Shown in pieces: positions 1-10,953 of a DNA stretch of 57,136 nucleotides; position 1 is the first letter of the stretch; the number at the start of each line of letters is the position of its first letter. Made by a program: the position numbers and the translations under genes. Source of the DNA: Planctomycetaceae bacterium (lineage in GTDB: Bacteria; Planctomycetota; Planctomycetia; Planctomycetales; Planctomycetaceae); contig JAKFWA010000018.1 of assembly GCA_021732995.1 (NCBI GenBank), positions 1 through 57,136 of the forward strand, written 5' to 3'. The notes under the pieces are model-generated. The model had not been told where the DNA came from. It did not search any database and saw only the letters and a list, made by a program, of their open reading frames with translations.

Positions 1-116
1 TCCAATGCCCCATCGCCATGCCACTGTCTCCAGCCAAACCTCACTCGCATCACTCCCCGCTTTGCCACCAATAATCCACCAACCAGCAGCCGATCAACCC
101 TGATCGACAACCTTTT

Positions 117-3100
117 TCAACAGGCTGTTAAGTGGGCATCGGGATTTTCCCAGTTGGTACCGATGCCTCTGTGAATTTGGTCTCTCAGATTACTCTCTGC
201 CGAAGTCGGGCTGCGATTTTGAAAGTGAGGGGTTTGTCTTTGGATGATTCTGAGACTTAGGGTCGGTTCAAACCGATCGATGGGGTTCCGTTGTGGGGGC
301 AGGACCTGGCTGATACCGAGTGAGCTATCAGAAAGTGGAGCTTGGCTGGCTGCGCCTAGTCTGGGTGATTCCACAGCAGCGTCATCAGCTGGAACGCTGG
401 CGCCTGCCCTATAATCGGGGAATGCGCCTTCGCCTCCAAACCCACCACCAGCAAACCCACCCAGCCCGCCGATGCCCGATAAACCGCGTGCGGCGCCCGA
501 TGGCGTGCGGAAAGCACGGCCCTCCAAGGATATGGGTGTCCGTTCGTCGCTTGCATCCGGTTTGATTCCTGTGTGATGGAAAAACAGTCCGGCTGTTGAG
601 TAGACGCGCCGCTGGATGGCTTCTCGAGCATCCTCTTCTGTCGTGATGACGACGGCCTCGTGACGGATGGTCCAGGTTAAGTTGTGCTCAGCCAGGAGTT
701 CATCGAGTGCGGCATCACCAGGCAGATCACGGAAGTCACCAACCACCGGTGTATCTTCTGTAATGCCAGCAGCCTCCAAAACTGTTTTGTCGAGCAGGAT
801 CGGAATCTTCAACGTTTCTGCCATCTTACTGGCGACAACCTTCAATGGCTCCTCATTAAACGTCCCGCTGATCTCTGTATTGAGGCGAGATTCAATCCGC
901 TTGCGGCTGGCTTCGCGCGCTTCGAACAAGGGGCTCGAGAGTCGTTCAATTGCGGGCAGTGAATCGTCGCGAATCAGATCCGCGACCAGATAGATTCGTG
1001 TGATCGGCTTCATCGAGTGGTAGAAGGGCGTAAAGCAAATAGTATGACGCTCATCGATATACTGGATGTTATGGGGCCTCAGTGCATGCGCCAGTATACT
1101 TTCGAGGCTCATGCCGCTCAGACCTTCAAGGTCGAGCGGCGTGTCAGTGGTAATACCAGCGGATTCCAGTTGCATTCTGTCGAGCCGAAAGCGAACTCCG
1201 GTTTCCTCGGAAAGCCAGGTTGCGAATTCGCCGAGCCGAAGCTGGTTGGCTGGCAATTGATAACGCTTCAGCAGCGTTTCGTAATGCGGATTGCGTTCAA
1301 TATATTCCGCATTTGGTCGCGCAGCAGTGATTGGTAGTAGAAGCAGCGCGGGGCCAGCCTTCGGGATCGATCGATCAAACAGCCGCCGTTCATCTCCGAG
1401 TTGCCGCCAGCTTTGTTCTTGAGCAAGGTGATCTCGTAGACGCTTGGCAGCGGCGTTAAACGCAGTCAGGTCAAAGTCCCGGAGGCGGGCCGGCGTTTCA
1501 ATGAGTCGCTTCTGGGCTGTTTCAAAGTCCTGTTGATCAAGAGCTGCCAGAATGAGCTTGAGCTGTTCTGCCGCGAATCGCTTTTCTTGTGCGCGTTCAG
1601 CATTCTCACGTTCGCGCCGCGCTTCCTCAGCGCGCGCCAGCGCGGCTTTTGGGGGTTCCGCACGGCCAGCGACGGGTTCCGATGCGACGGACCCGCGCGG
1701 TTCCCAGTAACGCCGCCGAGCAGCTCGCGGGATCCCCCAACGCGCATAGTCGGCTTCGCTTTCGAGAACCAGAAACGCCGTGTGCGGAGACATCAGGCTC
1801 CACTCCTGGCACAGCTCCACAATCTGAGCGCGTACGGTGGAGCCAGGGCTTGGATGAGCCTCCAACTGCTGCTTGAGTCGGCGTTGAGCCCACCATCTGC
1901 CGATGAAGACATCGTCGACATCGCCTTGGACGAGCTGAGGCCGAACTTCGAACTTCATACCTTCCACCATCAGCGAGGCCGTCAGCGCGGGACCCTTGGC
2001 GCGGAGTCCGACAATCTGCAGTTCCTGACCCACCGGCCAGGCGGCATCGACGTAGAGATCGGTCGACTTCGTCCCCGAAGCGACTGCGTTCTCGACTCGG
2101 GCGGCATGAGGGAACCCGGCACGGACCCAGTTGATCGCATCGCGCTGCGCATGCTGCCCGCTGGTGAGCGCGAAGAGGCGTCCTCCAGTCTCTTTGACGC
2201 CTTGTGCCAGCCAGGTCGCGTCGGCCGAATCAGCGGTCAGCACGGCGGCAACGAGCTTGCCCTTGATGCCAAGTGACTCGTCGCGGAACACATCCAGTTG
2301 CTGCGTCCCACTGGTCAGTCCGTCGCCAATATAGATCAGAACCTGCCGTCGCCCGACGGCCGGCTTACCCATGTGCTGAACAGCTTCCAGGAAGGTGGTG
2401 TCCAGGCTGCTGGATCCCAGCGGAAATTCTGTGTCCAACTGCTTGAGAGCATCCTGCAGTGGTTCGGAGTGCCCGCCAAGTATCCAGCCCGAAGTCAAGG
2501 GCCGGAATGCAGCATCGACACAGCCAAGCTGGAGGCGGTCTTGAGGGCGAAGTCGCTCTGCTATGCCGCGTGCCACTTTGGCTGCGACGGGCAGATTATT
2601 GATACTGCCTGAGGTATCTACGAGCACCATCACATCTGCGGGTTCAGGCTCTTGCGCCCGCAACGGATTCATGCTGGCGGGTATAGTAATCGCATAATAC
2701 TGCTCCGTCGCGTCAGACTTCTCTCGTTGTGCAGCTTCGTAGACTCGGGCCAACGGTGGTGACTCGGCCTGCAACTGGTAGCTGACCGATAAATGCGTTG
2801 GCGGCTGCACGAACTGAGCTGCGGCATGAAAGGTAGCTCCGCCGTCCGGTCGACGCTCGATCTTCAATTTCGGCAGATTCGGGATCTTCAACGTCTGAGA
2901 ATCGAACGGTGCTGCCACGCGCCCGGTGATCTGAAAGTCGGCGATCGGCTTGAGATCATTCAGCATCGGTAGAGAAAACTCATAACTGCCTCGGTCCTCA
3001 ACCAGAGGCACGGTGAAATCGAGCAGGATGCGTTTGGTATCATGTGCAAAGATCGGGAACACTCGCATCCGAAACAGGTTGCTACCGAGTTGCTCCAGAA

Positions 3101-3533
3101 TGGCCGGGTCTCGGCGAGCTGAGACGATCGATTGATACACACTCGCCGCACGCTCACGGTCAATCAGTTCGCCTTCAATCAATTGTGCCGGAGTGACATA
3201 CATCGCGAACCGACTGACAGCCGCATTCTCCGGGAGATTGAAGACAAAAGTGCCTTCTTGCACGACGTTGTAAGGATTAAGAAACGACTGATCGATCTGT
3301 ACCAGTGCGACCGGCGGCTGCAGCACCACATTCACGTGATAGCGGTCTATACCCAGTCGCACGAAATTGCCCGCCTGCGGATCGCGAGCGATCAACTGCC
3401 CGAGTCCAGGCACGGGCTGCAACGACGGATCTGGCGTTGCGACTCCCGCAACGCCCGATTGCGCAAATGTTGTTCCCTGCCATCCCAGCGCGAGCCAGCA
3501 CGCAACGAACAACAATCGGTGGGCGTGTTTCAT
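117..3533 (-). CDS. VIT and VWA domain secreted protein (shorter tandem paralogue)
   Basis: About 1138 aa. An N-terminal signal peptide (MKHAHRLLF, hydrophobic core, cleavage near TFAQS) is followed by a VIT domain (roughly residues 45-220) and a von Willebrand A domain with the MIDAS motif DTSGS near residue 306. A basic helical linker follows, then two modules of about 85 residues resembling secretin/TonB short N-terminal domains (repeated 'AAGIT-DTP' segments), and a glycine-rich stretch. VIT plus VWA proteins mediate metal-dependent protein contacts, usually outside the cell; the exact role here is unknown. I start it at the signal peptide. An upstream ATG at 3599 overlaps the stop of the next gene (TGATG) and could be used by coupling. 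The C-terminus ends soon after 'EPTLSL', where the longer paralogue continues, so this copy may be truncated. Confidence 0.85.
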   Translation of the reverse strand: MKHAHRLLFVACWLALGWQGTTFAQSGVAGVATPDPSLQPVPGLGQLIARDPQAGNFVRLGIDRYHVNVVLQPPVALVQIDQSFLNPYNVVQEGTFVFNLPENAAVSRFAMYVTPAQLIEGELIDRERAASVYQSIVSARRDPAILEQLGSNLFRMRVFPIFAHDTKRILLDFTVPLVEDRGSYEFSLPMLNDLKPIADFQITGRVAAPFDSQTLKIPNLPKLKIERRPDGGATFHAAAQFVQPPTHLSVSYQLQAESPPLARVYEAAQREKSDATEQYYAITIPASMNPLRAQEPEPADVMVLVDTSGSINNLPVAAKVARGIAERLRPQDRLQLGCVDAAFRPLTSGWILGGHSEPLQDALKQLDTEFPLGSSSLDTTFLEAVQHMGKPAVGRRQVLIYIGDGLTSGTQQLDVFRDESLGIKGKLVAAVLTADSADATWLAQGVKETGGRLFALTSGQHAQRDAINWVRAGFPHAARVENAVASGTKSTDLYVDAAWPVGQELQIVGLRAKGPALTASLMVEGMKFEVRPQLVQGDVDDVFIGRWWAQRRLKQQLEAHPSPGSTVRAQIVELCQEWSLMSPHTAFLVLESEADYARWGIPRAARRRYWEPRGSVASEPVAGRAEPPKAALARAEEARRERENAERAQEKRFAAEQLKLILAALDQQDFETAQKRLIETPARLRDFDLTAFNAAAKRLRDHLAQEQSWRQLGDERRLFDRSIPKAGPALLLLPITAARPNAEYIERNPHYETLLKRYQLPANQLRLGEFATWLSEETGVRFRLDRMQLESAGITTDTPLDLEGLSGMSLESILAHALRPHNIQYIDERHTICFTPFYHSMKPITRIYLVADLIRDDSLPAIERLSSPLFEAREASRKRIESRLNTEISGTFNEEPLKVVASKMAETLKIPILLDKTVLEAAGITEDTPVVGDFRDLPGDAALDELLAEHNLTWTIRHEAVVITTEEDAREAIQRRVYSTAGLFFHHTGIKPDASDERTPISLEGRAFRTPSGAARGLSGIGGLGGFAGGGFGGEGAFPDYRAGASVPADDAAVESPRLGAASQAPLSDSSLGISQVLPPQRNPIDRFEPTLSLRIIQRQTPHFQNRSPTSAESNLRDQIHRGIGTNWENPDAHLTAC

Positions 3534-3598
3534 GAGGTCAGTTCCCGAATCGTTACGAGGCAAAGCGATAGGGGCGCTCAGGCGATTTGCTGCCGGCA

Positions 3599-6500
3599 TC
3601 AGAAGAAGCCGCCACCTCCGCCACCTTGTGGGCGATTGCCGTTGGGATCCACGCGACGTTCGGACGAATTCGTCCTGATGCGTCTGGCTTCGGCCTGGCG
3701 ATCGAGATTCTCCAAGGCTCGAACCAGCTCCGCCGTGGATTGCTCGTTGAATTGATGACGTCGCTGCAACAAGGGATACGCGTAGTTCACGATATCGGAA
3801 TCATGTCCACGCAGGTGGTTGATGACCCAGGATGGTTCGGCAAACAACTCTTCTTCATGCTCTTCCTTGGCGAGTTCCTTCACAAGCTGGATACGCTCAG
3901 CATCGTCCTCGGAATTATCAGCCTGCAACTTTCGCAGTTGTAGAGAGAGCGTTCGCGACTTCGCGTGCTGGACGAGTTGCTTCCAGCTCGCCGGGTCAGG
4001 GTGATCGTCCCGGATCGCAGTCAGGTAACCGTCCCGTTGCTGATAGGCTTCTGGCAGGACATCCGTAGCTTCCACCAAAGATTTCCAGCGCTTGATACCC
4101 TTTTGCACGTCAGCTCTTTGAACCAGTAACGCCGATCGCTGCCGACTCGAAAGTGCCGGGTCCGCAATCAATTCATTCAGCAGTTGCTCTGCTTCAGCCG
4201 CGTGACCGCTGGAACCCAAAGCTCGCCCAACGCGGGCCTGCCAGAGCCAGCCGTCTGGACCGCGCGGCAGCCCTGTTGCAAGAGCGAGGGCTTTGTTGGC
4301 GTCCAGGGGTGCGACCAGTTCAATTCGTCGCAGCAGCAGTACCGGTGCCGCCACGTCCGTCTTGGCTTCAACTGGACTCTGTTTGTCGCGCTCGGAGGCA
4401 CGCTCGAGATACTTCAGCCCCAACGCAGACTGACCAGCCAGCAGAGCCTGATCGCACAGGTGCGATGCAATGGCCTGAGGCATGGTATCAATGGGCTGCT
4501 GTGAGAAAAGTTGCAGCACTCCAGCGTGGCCAAAGGACGTGAACCGGTAGCCGTCAACCTGTCTGATCAGTCCCGCGTGTCCACTTTTGGCCACGATCTC
4601 CAGCGCCGCACGCTGCCGCTCGGTCGGCAGCTTCTCTTTGGGCAAATACCGCTCGTCGATCCACGCCTGCAGCAGGCTGAGCAGTGGTTGTGCCGGCTGC
4701 TGCTTGAGTAGTTCGTCCAACAACTGCTGAGCTGCAGCGACATCGTTTGCCTGCAGCAAAGTGTGCAGTTTCTCCAGGGGAGAACTACCTTTGATGGTCG
4801 CGTCCGCGATGAACCAGGAGTCCCATCCGGAACGCAGTTCGGCAACAGCGGGCGTCTGAGTTGAATTCAGTAGTTCCCATTCTTCCGCCGGAACGGGCTT
4901 CTGGCCCTTCTGGGTAATCGCTCGTTGAGCAACCACTGAGCTAGGCTTGATATGCAAAGTGTAACGCAGTTCGCCGCGGACGAACGCACGCCACTCGGTC
5001 GGCAATCCTGAGGTTTTATCAAAGGTCGCCAGAATGTGAGTATCAGCCACATCGGGTGCCTGCAGTTTTAGAGTGCAACTGGTGTCGTTCTCGGATTCCT
5101 TCGCAATGACGAACATGTCGGCCAGTTCCGCGTTTGATCGATGCGGCAGCCAGGGCAGTTCGGTATCAATGCTTTGACGGGCGACATCACCCCAATAATT
5201 GATCTCGACAAGGCCCACCTCTGGATATCCCGCGGCGGCCAAGGTGCCTTCGGCTCGCAAGATCCGCTGAGGTTGTTGAAACTCCAGACGCTGGCCCGAT
5301 CGAGCAATTTCAATCTGCTGCGTGCCGACCGAAGAATGATAGCGCCAGGATTGCCGGAAGTCGGCAGGCACTTTGCGGACGGACAGCAGCTTTTCTTCAA
5401 GAGCGTCCTGACGCAGTGCGGTGTCAGACTTGAGCGGCGCATCCGGTTTCGACACCGGCCAGGATGTCATCGCAATCCTGGGAAGCTGAGACCACGCGAC
5501 GCCAATATCCTTCGATGGATTCTGCTGCCGGCCGAACGCCGCGAGATATTTCGCTCGCCGCAATTGTACCAGCACATCCTCGATATCGCGGTGGACTCTC
5601 GGCGTCTGGCGGATGACCAGAGACAGGGTCGGTTCATGTGATGTGATCTCACCGTTTCCCTCACCGGTCGCTTCCCACCCGCCGGAAGTCTCCTCCATGA
5701 TGAGTCGCATGAGATCACTAATACCCTCTTGATGCTCTTCTTCAGATGCCATCCGTACGGGTGCCATCTCGGGTATCGCGGGCTGCATCTGCAGGCCCTC
5801 AAAGAGTTGATCAATCTTCTGGTGCTCAATTCTCGTTTGTCGAATCGCCACGGAGTTCGAGGCTCGATGCGTCGTGATGCATCCGCTGCCCGTCCCCGTC
5901 GACTCCCAATTATCTGAAATTGCTATCACAGTGTGAAGCAACGCCCCCTCCGATGGCAACAATTCAGGATAGAAAACGGGCCGCACATCTGCGTCGACGT
6001 CGGGGTCACTCTCCTGCACGACGGTATTAGCTGAAATTTGAACGGTCGGCGGAGCGATGATACCAATATCGAGCGTTTCTTCGGTTGCTGGTGCTGGCTC
6101 TGCAGGCGGCGCTCCAGTTCCTCCGCTGACGCCGCCCAGAGCACCACCGAATCCTCCGCCACCACCGCCAAATCCTCCTCCGCCCAGACCGCCGCCGCCG
6201 AATCCACCCCAGCCGAAGTCAAAGAAGCCAAAGTTTCTCCTCCAATCCGGCTTGGTGTGTGCGTGGTGAGCCAGCAGTCCGTCCAGCGAATAGACGCGGG
6301 TTTCCAGGTGATTCGCCGATTGCTCGACCGTAGTAATCAGCACTCCTTGATCTTTAATCAGCCAGGTGAGGTTATGCGGCCGCAGCATCTCATCCAGCAC
6401 AACTTCTGCACGCACGCTGCTCACCGTCTCGGTCACTGGAGCGTCCGCTGTAATTCCCGCTGCTTCCAAGGTGACCATGTCGAGTCGAATCGGGATCTCC

Positions 6501-9202
6501 AGCTTACCGGACAGATATGTCGCCGCAGACGAGATTGGTTGCTCCACGAAGCTCACATCCAGTCGAGTTTTGAGCTTCTTCTCGATGTGCTGACGTGCGT
6601 CATTCGCTGAGTCGAATAGTGGATTGGAAAGCCTTTCAATGGAGGGAAGCTCATTTGCCCGAATTAGGTCCGAAACAGGATAGATCTTGGTAACAAGTCG
6701 ATTTGTAAGTTCTTCGACTGTTGAGATGCGGATGAAGCCGGGTTCGTCTGCATAATCCAGATTGTGCGGCCGTAAAGCGTGAGACAACGCGCTGGCGACA
6801 GTTACGCCGACTAACGATTCCGTATTCACTGCCGTATCAACCGTTATGCCCGCAGCTTCGAGAGTTTCCCGCTCAAGCTTCAGATAGACGCCCGATTTCA
6901 GCGACAGCTCGCGAACGAAGTTACCCAATGCTGGTTCGCCTTCCGTCAGGTCGACTCGTTTTGTTAGCTGCTTATAGTGCGGATTGCGATTTACGAACTC
7001 GGTACCCGGCTGAGCAGAAATAATTGGCAGCAGGAATGATGACGAATTGCCGGAGTTTGCGATGGAGCGATCAAACAGCCGCCGTTGATCACCCATCTTT
7101 TCCCAGTCGCCGTCCCACGTAAGCCGCTCACGCACCTGACGGGCGATGGCGTTGAACGCACCTTTGCTGACATCGCGAATCTCCGGCGGAGTCTGCTGCA
7201 GGATTTGATAAGCTGCCCGGTCCTGCTTCCGATCCAAGGCCATCTGGATAGCACTCAGCCGGCTCTTCGCCATGCGCGCCTGCTGCAGTTCTAAACGCCG
7301 GGCGCTGACGACAGCGTCAGACACCGCCGGGATCACGGATTCAAAACGAGCGGTGGGTTCTGCGATCACGGCGCCTGGTGGAGTCCAGTAACGGCGCCGC
7401 AAGGCTCGGGGGATGTTCCAGCGGGCGTAGTCGGCTTCTGTTTCCAGCACGAGGAAGGCCGTGTACGGGGACATCAGGCTCCATTCCTGGCACAGACGGG
7501 TGATGTTCTGAGACTGGATCAAGTTGCTTGTTTTGAGTGGATCCAGCATCTTCTGCAGTTTGCGCTGAGCCCACTGGCGGCCGGTGAAGACATCGTCGGC
7601 TGCAGGCGGACTGACCTCGGGTTTGATGACCATTTTCTGTCCGGCAATCTTGAGGACCGCTGTCAGCGCTGGCTGTCGCGGACGAGTCCCCACGATCTGC
7701 AGATCTCGCCCCACGGGCCAACTGGCATCGACAAAGAGGTCTTCGCTCCACACGCGTTCAACCTCGGCGCCTTCGACTGAGGACGCAGCCGGGAAGCCAT
7801 CTTTCACCCAGGAAATCAAGTCTCTCTGCACATGCTGGCCCTCAAGCAGCGCGAATGTACGACCGCCGGTCGCCAGACTGCCGGAGCGTATCCAATGGGT
7901 CTCTCCCTGGTTGGAAGTCAGCACGCTGGTGAAGGGAATGCCTGACTCGCGGAAGGATTCCTTCCAGAACTCAAACATGTTGCCACTGCTCAGATTGGGC
8001 AGTCCGTCACCCACGTAGACGATCGACTGCCGTCGCCCCTCCGTCTTTCCCATGTGGCGGGCAGCTTCCGAAATACTCGCGTCGAGGTTGCTGGCTCCCA
8101 GAGCAAACTCGGCATCAAGCTGCTTCAAAGCGTGCTGGAATTGGTCGCTCGTGCCTGTCTGCCAAGCCTTCGTCAGCGGTCGGAACGCCGCGTCGACGCA
8201 GCCCAGTTGAATGCGATCGGTCGGGCGAAGCCGTTGAGCAATTCCGCGCACGACCTTCGCGGCCACGGGCAGGTTGTCGATACTGCCTGAGGTGTCCACG
8301 AGGACCATCACATCCGTCGGGCCGGGCGGCTGGTTGCCCGCCGGGTTCAACCGCGCGGGTACTGTCAGAACGAAGTATTCATCCGTGACATCAGGAGTTC
8401 CCGCCGACTTCGTCTGATAGATCCGCGCGGTGGGAGGCTGATCTTTGGGCTGCTCATAACCAATCAAGAGATTCGCAGGCGGTTGCACTTTTTGCCCGGC
8501 GGCGTGAAAGGTTACGGCACCATCCGGGCGTCGCTCGGTTTTCAGGTCCGGCAGGTTCGGGATTTTTAGACTCTCGGCCGCGAGCGGCGCTGCGATGCGC
8601 CCCGTGACCTGGAAGTCGCTGATGGCTTGCTTGTCGTTCAGCATGGGCAGAGAGAAGTCATAACGTCCACGGTCAGCAATGAGCGGGACCGTGAAGTCCA
8701 GCAGGATTCGCTTGGTATCTTTGGCGAAGATCGGAAAGACCCGCATGCGGAACAGGTTCATTCCCAGTTGCTCCAGAATCGCGGGATCTTTTCGACCACG
8801 GACGATGGTTTCATAAACCTGCGAAGCGCGCGAGCGGTCGATCAACTCGCCTTCGATCAGGCTGTCCGGGGTCACATACATCGCAAACCGGCTGACGGCA
8901 GCGCCTTCGGGCAGGTTGAAGACGAAAGTTCCCTCCTGATCCATGTTGTAGGGATTGAGGAACGACTGATCGATCTGCACCAAGGCGACCGGCGGCTGCA
9001 GCACTACGTTGACGTGATAGCGTTCAATGCCCAGTCGCACCGGGCTGTTGGCCTGAGGATCTCGCGCGATGAGCTGTCCCAAGCCCGTCACCGGCTGGAC
9101 TTCAGCAGCCTCCTCGGACTGCGGGGCCTGCGCCGTCACAATGTTCTGCCAGCTGAGCGTCAGCCAGCACATGCCCATCAGGAACCAGTTGGCCAGTTTC
9201 AT
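3599..9202 (-). CDS. Large VIT and VWA domain secreted protein with helical-repeat C-terminus
   Basis: About 1867 aa. The start is set at MKLANWFLMG because a good ribosome site (AGGAGTGAG) precedes it and a signal peptide follows (cleavage near VTAQA). Order: VIT domain (about 60-250), VWA domain with MIDAS motif DTSGS at 303-307, basic helical linker, two or three secretin-N-like modules marked by 'EAAGIT', a glycine-rich run, further beta modules containing 'LVIRQTP', then a long alpha-helical TPR-like tail of about 500 residues and a glycine-rich end. It is clearly homologous to the gene downstream over the first 1000 residues, so the pair is a tandem duplication and probably one transcription unit. 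Function beyond extracytoplasmic binding or scaffolding is not known. Confidence 0.87.
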   Translation of the reverse strand: MKLANWFLMGMCWLTLSWQNIVTAQAPQSEEAAEVQPVTGLGQLIARDPQANSPVRLGIERYHVNVVLQPPVALVQIDQSFLNPYNMDQEGTFVFNLPEGAAVSRFAMYVTPDSLIEGELIDRSRASQVYETIVRGRKDPAILEQLGMNLFRMRVFPIFAKDTKRILLDFTVPLIADRGRYDFSLPMLNDKQAISDFQVTGRIAAPLAAESLKIPNLPDLKTERRPDGAVTFHAAGQKVQPPANLLIGYEQPKDQPPTARIYQTKSAGTPDVTDEYFVLTVPARLNPAGNQPPGPTDVMVLVDTSGSIDNLPVAAKVVRGIAQRLRPTDRIQLGCVDAAFRPLTKAWQTGTSDQFQHALKQLDAEFALGASNLDASISEAARHMGKTEGRRQSIVYVGDGLPNLSSGNMFEFWKESFRESGIPFTSVLTSNQGETHWIRSGSLATGGRTFALLEGQHVQRDLISWVKDGFPAASSVEGAEVERVWSEDLFVDASWPVGRDLQIVGTRPRQPALTAVLKIAGQKMVIKPEVSPPAADDVFTGRQWAQRKLQKMLDPLKTSNLIQSQNITRLCQEWSLMSPYTAFLVLETEADYARWNIPRALRRRYWTPPGAVIAEPTARFESVIPAVSDAVVSARRLELQQARMAKSRLSAIQMALDRKQDRAAYQILQQTPPEIRDVSKGAFNAIARQVRERLTWDGDWEKMGDQRRLFDRSIANSGNSSSFLLPIISAQPGTEFVNRNPHYKQLTKRVDLTEGEPALGNFVRELSLKSGVYLKLERETLEAAGITVDTAVNTESLVGVTVASALSHALRPHNLDYADEPGFIRISTVEELTNRLVTKIYPVSDLIRANELPSIERLSNPLFDSANDARQHIEKKLKTRLDVSFVEQPISSAATYLSGKLEIPIRLDMVTLEAAGITADAPVTETVSSVRAEVVLDEMLRPHNLTWLIKDQGVLITTVEQSANHLETRVYSLDGLLAHHAHTKPDWRRNFGFFDFGWGGFGGGGLGGGGFGGGGGGFGGALGGVSGGTGAPPAEPAPATEETLDIGIIAPPTVQISANTVVQESDPDVDADVRPVFYPELLPSEGALLHTVIAISDNWESTGTGSGCITTHRASNSVAIRQTRIEHQKIDQLFEGLQMQPAIPEMAPVRMASEEEHQEGISDLMRLIMEETSGGWEATGEGNGEITSHEPTLSLVIRQTPRVHRDIEDVLVQLRRAKYLAAFGRQQNPSKDIGVAWSQLPRIAMTSWPVSKPDAPLKSDTALRQDALEEKLLSVRKVPADFRQSWRYHSSVGTQQIEIARSGQRLEFQQPQRILRAEGTLAAAGYPEVGLVEINYWGDVARQSIDTELPWLPHRSNAELADMFVIAKESENDTSCTLKLQAPDVADTHILATFDKTSGLPTEWRAFVRGELRYTLHIKPSSVVAQRAITQKGQKPVPAEEWELLNSTQTPAVAELRSGWDSWFIADATIKGSSPLEKLHTLLQANDVAAAQQLLDELLKQQPAQPLLSLLQAWIDERYLPKEKLPTERQRAALEIVAKSGHAGLIRQVDGYRFTSFGHAGVLQLFSQQPIDTMPQAIASHLCDQALLAGQSALGLKYLERASERDKQSPVEAKTDVAAPVLLLRRIELVAPLDANKALALATGLPRGPDGWLWQARVGRALGSSGHAAEAEQLLNELIADPALSSRQRSALLVQRADVQKGIKRWKSLVEATDVLPEAYQQRDGYLTAIRDDHPDPASWKQLVQHAKSRTLSLQLRKLQADNSEDDAERIQLVKELAKEEHEEELFAEPSWVINHLRGHDSDIVNYAYPLLQRRHQFNEQSTAELVRALENLDRQAEARRIRTNSSERRVDPNGNRPQGGGGGGFF

Positions 9203-9490
9203 AAGACTCACTCCTGTGGGCCGGGCGCCGGCCGCTGGGGACTCTGAGTTGCTGGGCAAAGCTTGGGACGCTGTTTGTTCAGTCAGTATCACATGGCCGG
9301 ACTCAGTTTGTCCAAGAACGAACTGCTGATTTTGACCGTGGAAAAATCACTTTGTTTCAGCAGTGTGGCGGAATTAACCACGAGGTTCGGAAGATGGACC
9401 GCTGAAATCCCCAAACTGAAGCAATAAGCTCCGACATCAGACATCCTGAAGACTGTGTTCTCTGTGCCACTTGTTCCTTGCGGAGCTGTT

Positions 9491-10207
9491 ATGCGTTCTG
9501 ACAACCGTCGCTTTGACGAACTGCGTCCGATTGAAATTGTGCGGGGATTCACGGGATCTGCGCCGGGAAGCGTGCTGATCAAGGCCGGTCGCACGACGGT
9601 GTTGTGCACCGCGAGCATCGATGAAGGTGTACCGCCGTGGAAGATGCGCGACCCGAATCCGACCGGCTGGGTCACAGCTGAATACAACATGCTGCCCGGC
9701 AGTACCGCTCCGCGCAAGCAGCGGGAACGCAGCAAGGTGGATGGTCGCACCAACGAGATTCAGCGACTCATCGGCCGCAGTCTGCGAGCGATCATCGACT
9801 TTGAGGCACTCGGCCCGCGCACTGTGACTGTCGACTGCGACGTGTTGGAAGCTGACGGAGGCACTCGCACTCTGAGTATCACCGGCGGCTATATCGCTCT
9901 GGCCGATGCCCTGAACTCCATCAAGAGCTTGCTGCCGACAGACAAGCCAGTGCTGAAGGCGAACGTCGCTGCGGTTAGCGTTGGAGTCTTCAAGGGCGAG
10001 GTACTGTTGGACCTCTGCTACGTGGAAGACAGTCAGGCGGAAGTCGATATGAACGTGGTCATGACCAGTGCTGGCGAGTTCGTCGAGCTGCAAGGCACTG
10101 CCGAGCATCAGACCTTCAGCCGCGATCTGCTCAACCGACAAGTGGACGTGGCGGAACTCGGCATCCGGAAACTGATCGAGTTGCAGAACGAAGCGCTGGG
10201 GCGCTGA
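9491..10207 (+). CDS. rph: Ribonuclease PH
   Basis: About 238 aa, normal length for bacterial RNase PH, a phosphate-dependent 3'-5' exonuclease that trims tRNA 3' ends in the cytoplasm. Family signatures are visible in order: RPIEI near the start, [21 protein letters not shown], the [15 protein letters not shown] helix, [13 protein letters not shown], and EVDMNVVMT followed by [11 protein letters not shown] use the ATG at 9491 ([12 protein letters not shown]), where family homology begins, not the ATG 12 codons earlier. It is divergent from the VIT/VWA pair across a gap of about 290 bp that must contain both promoters. It is followed after 95 bp by a sigma factor gene on the same strand. Confidence 0.95.
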   Translation: MRSDNRRFDELRPIEIVRGFTGSAPGSVLIKAGRTTVLCTASIDEGVPPWKMRDPNPTGWVTAEYNMLPGSTAPRKQRERSKVDGRTNEIQRLIGRSLRAIIDFEALGPRTVTVDCDVLEADGGTRTLSITGGYIALADALNSIKSLLPTDKPVLKANVAAVSVGVFKGEVLLDLCYVEDSQAEVDMNVVMTSAGEFVELQGTAEHQTFSRDLLNRQVDVAELGIRKLIELQNEALGR

Positions 10208-10302
10208 CACCTTCCATCGCCGCGCGACTCCCGTGTCCGGCGCACATTTGTGTTGGCGTCGTTTGGAACCATTGGTCGCCAGACACGGCTCCAGGAAATT
10301 AA

Positions 10303-10953
10303 ATGGGTATCAATCGAAAGAAGCACGACCCGGAGAAATCGATCGGAGACGTCTCCGGGAGTTTTCGGGATCTCAAGCAGGGCCGAATGGATGCTCTGGA
10401 TCTGCTGTGGAAGGAGTATTTTTCGAGATTGGTAGCCGCTGCCGAGGCCCGACTCGGGACGATGCCCAAACGAATGTGCGATGGAGAGGATATCGCAATC
10501 GGAGTATTTCAGGCGCTGTGTCAAGGAGCGGTTCGAGGTCGCTTTGAGGAATATGTCGATCGAGACGATCTGTGGCGACTGCTACTGTGTATTACACGGC
10601 AAAAAATCATCGACCACGTGCGTCGAGAAAACACGCACAAGCGTGGAGGCGGACAAGTCCGCGGCGAATCTGCGTTCCTGGGTGTCGTGGATGGCGATGC
10701 GCAGCGTGGTATTGAGCAAGTTGCCGGGTCCGTTCCTACGCCCGAGTTTCTGACGTCAGTCGAAGAGGAACACTCGCGACTGATTGGTATGCTTCCCGAC
10801 GACGCGACGAAGAGCGTGGCCGCGATGCGGTTTTCCGGTTTTTCAAACGAAGAAATCGCCGCGCAACTGCAACTCTCGGTTCGCTCTGTGGAGCGCAAGC
10901 TGGCCAGAATCAGAGAACTCTGGGCCCGAGAGTTCGCGGATGACCACGATTAG
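10303..10953 (+). CDS. ECF-type RNA polymerase sigma factor
   Basis: About 216 aa. A sigma-2 region (roughly residues 25-110, containing 'LWRLLLCITRQKIIDHVRREN') and a sigma-4 helix-turn-helix (about 155-212, 'FSNEEIAAQLQLSVRSVERKLARI') are visible, with no sigma-3 domain, as expected for the extracytoplasmic-function group abundant in Planctomycetes. It would redirect RNA polymerase to a small regulon. No membrane anti-sigma factor or kinase gene is adjacent, so the signal it senses is not evident. The start is supported by AGGAAAT just upstream of the ATG. Confidence 0.88.
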   Translation: MGINRKKHDPEKSIGDVSGSFRDLKQGRMDALDLLWKEYFSRLVAAAEARLGTMPKRMCDGEDIAIGVFQALCQGAVRGRFEEYVDRDDLWRLLLCITRQKIIDHVRRENTHKRGGGQVRGESAFLGVVDGDAQRGIEQVAGSVPTPEFLTSVEEEHSRLIGMLPDDATKSVAAMRFSGFSNEEIAAQLQLSVRSVERKLARIRELWAREFADDHD

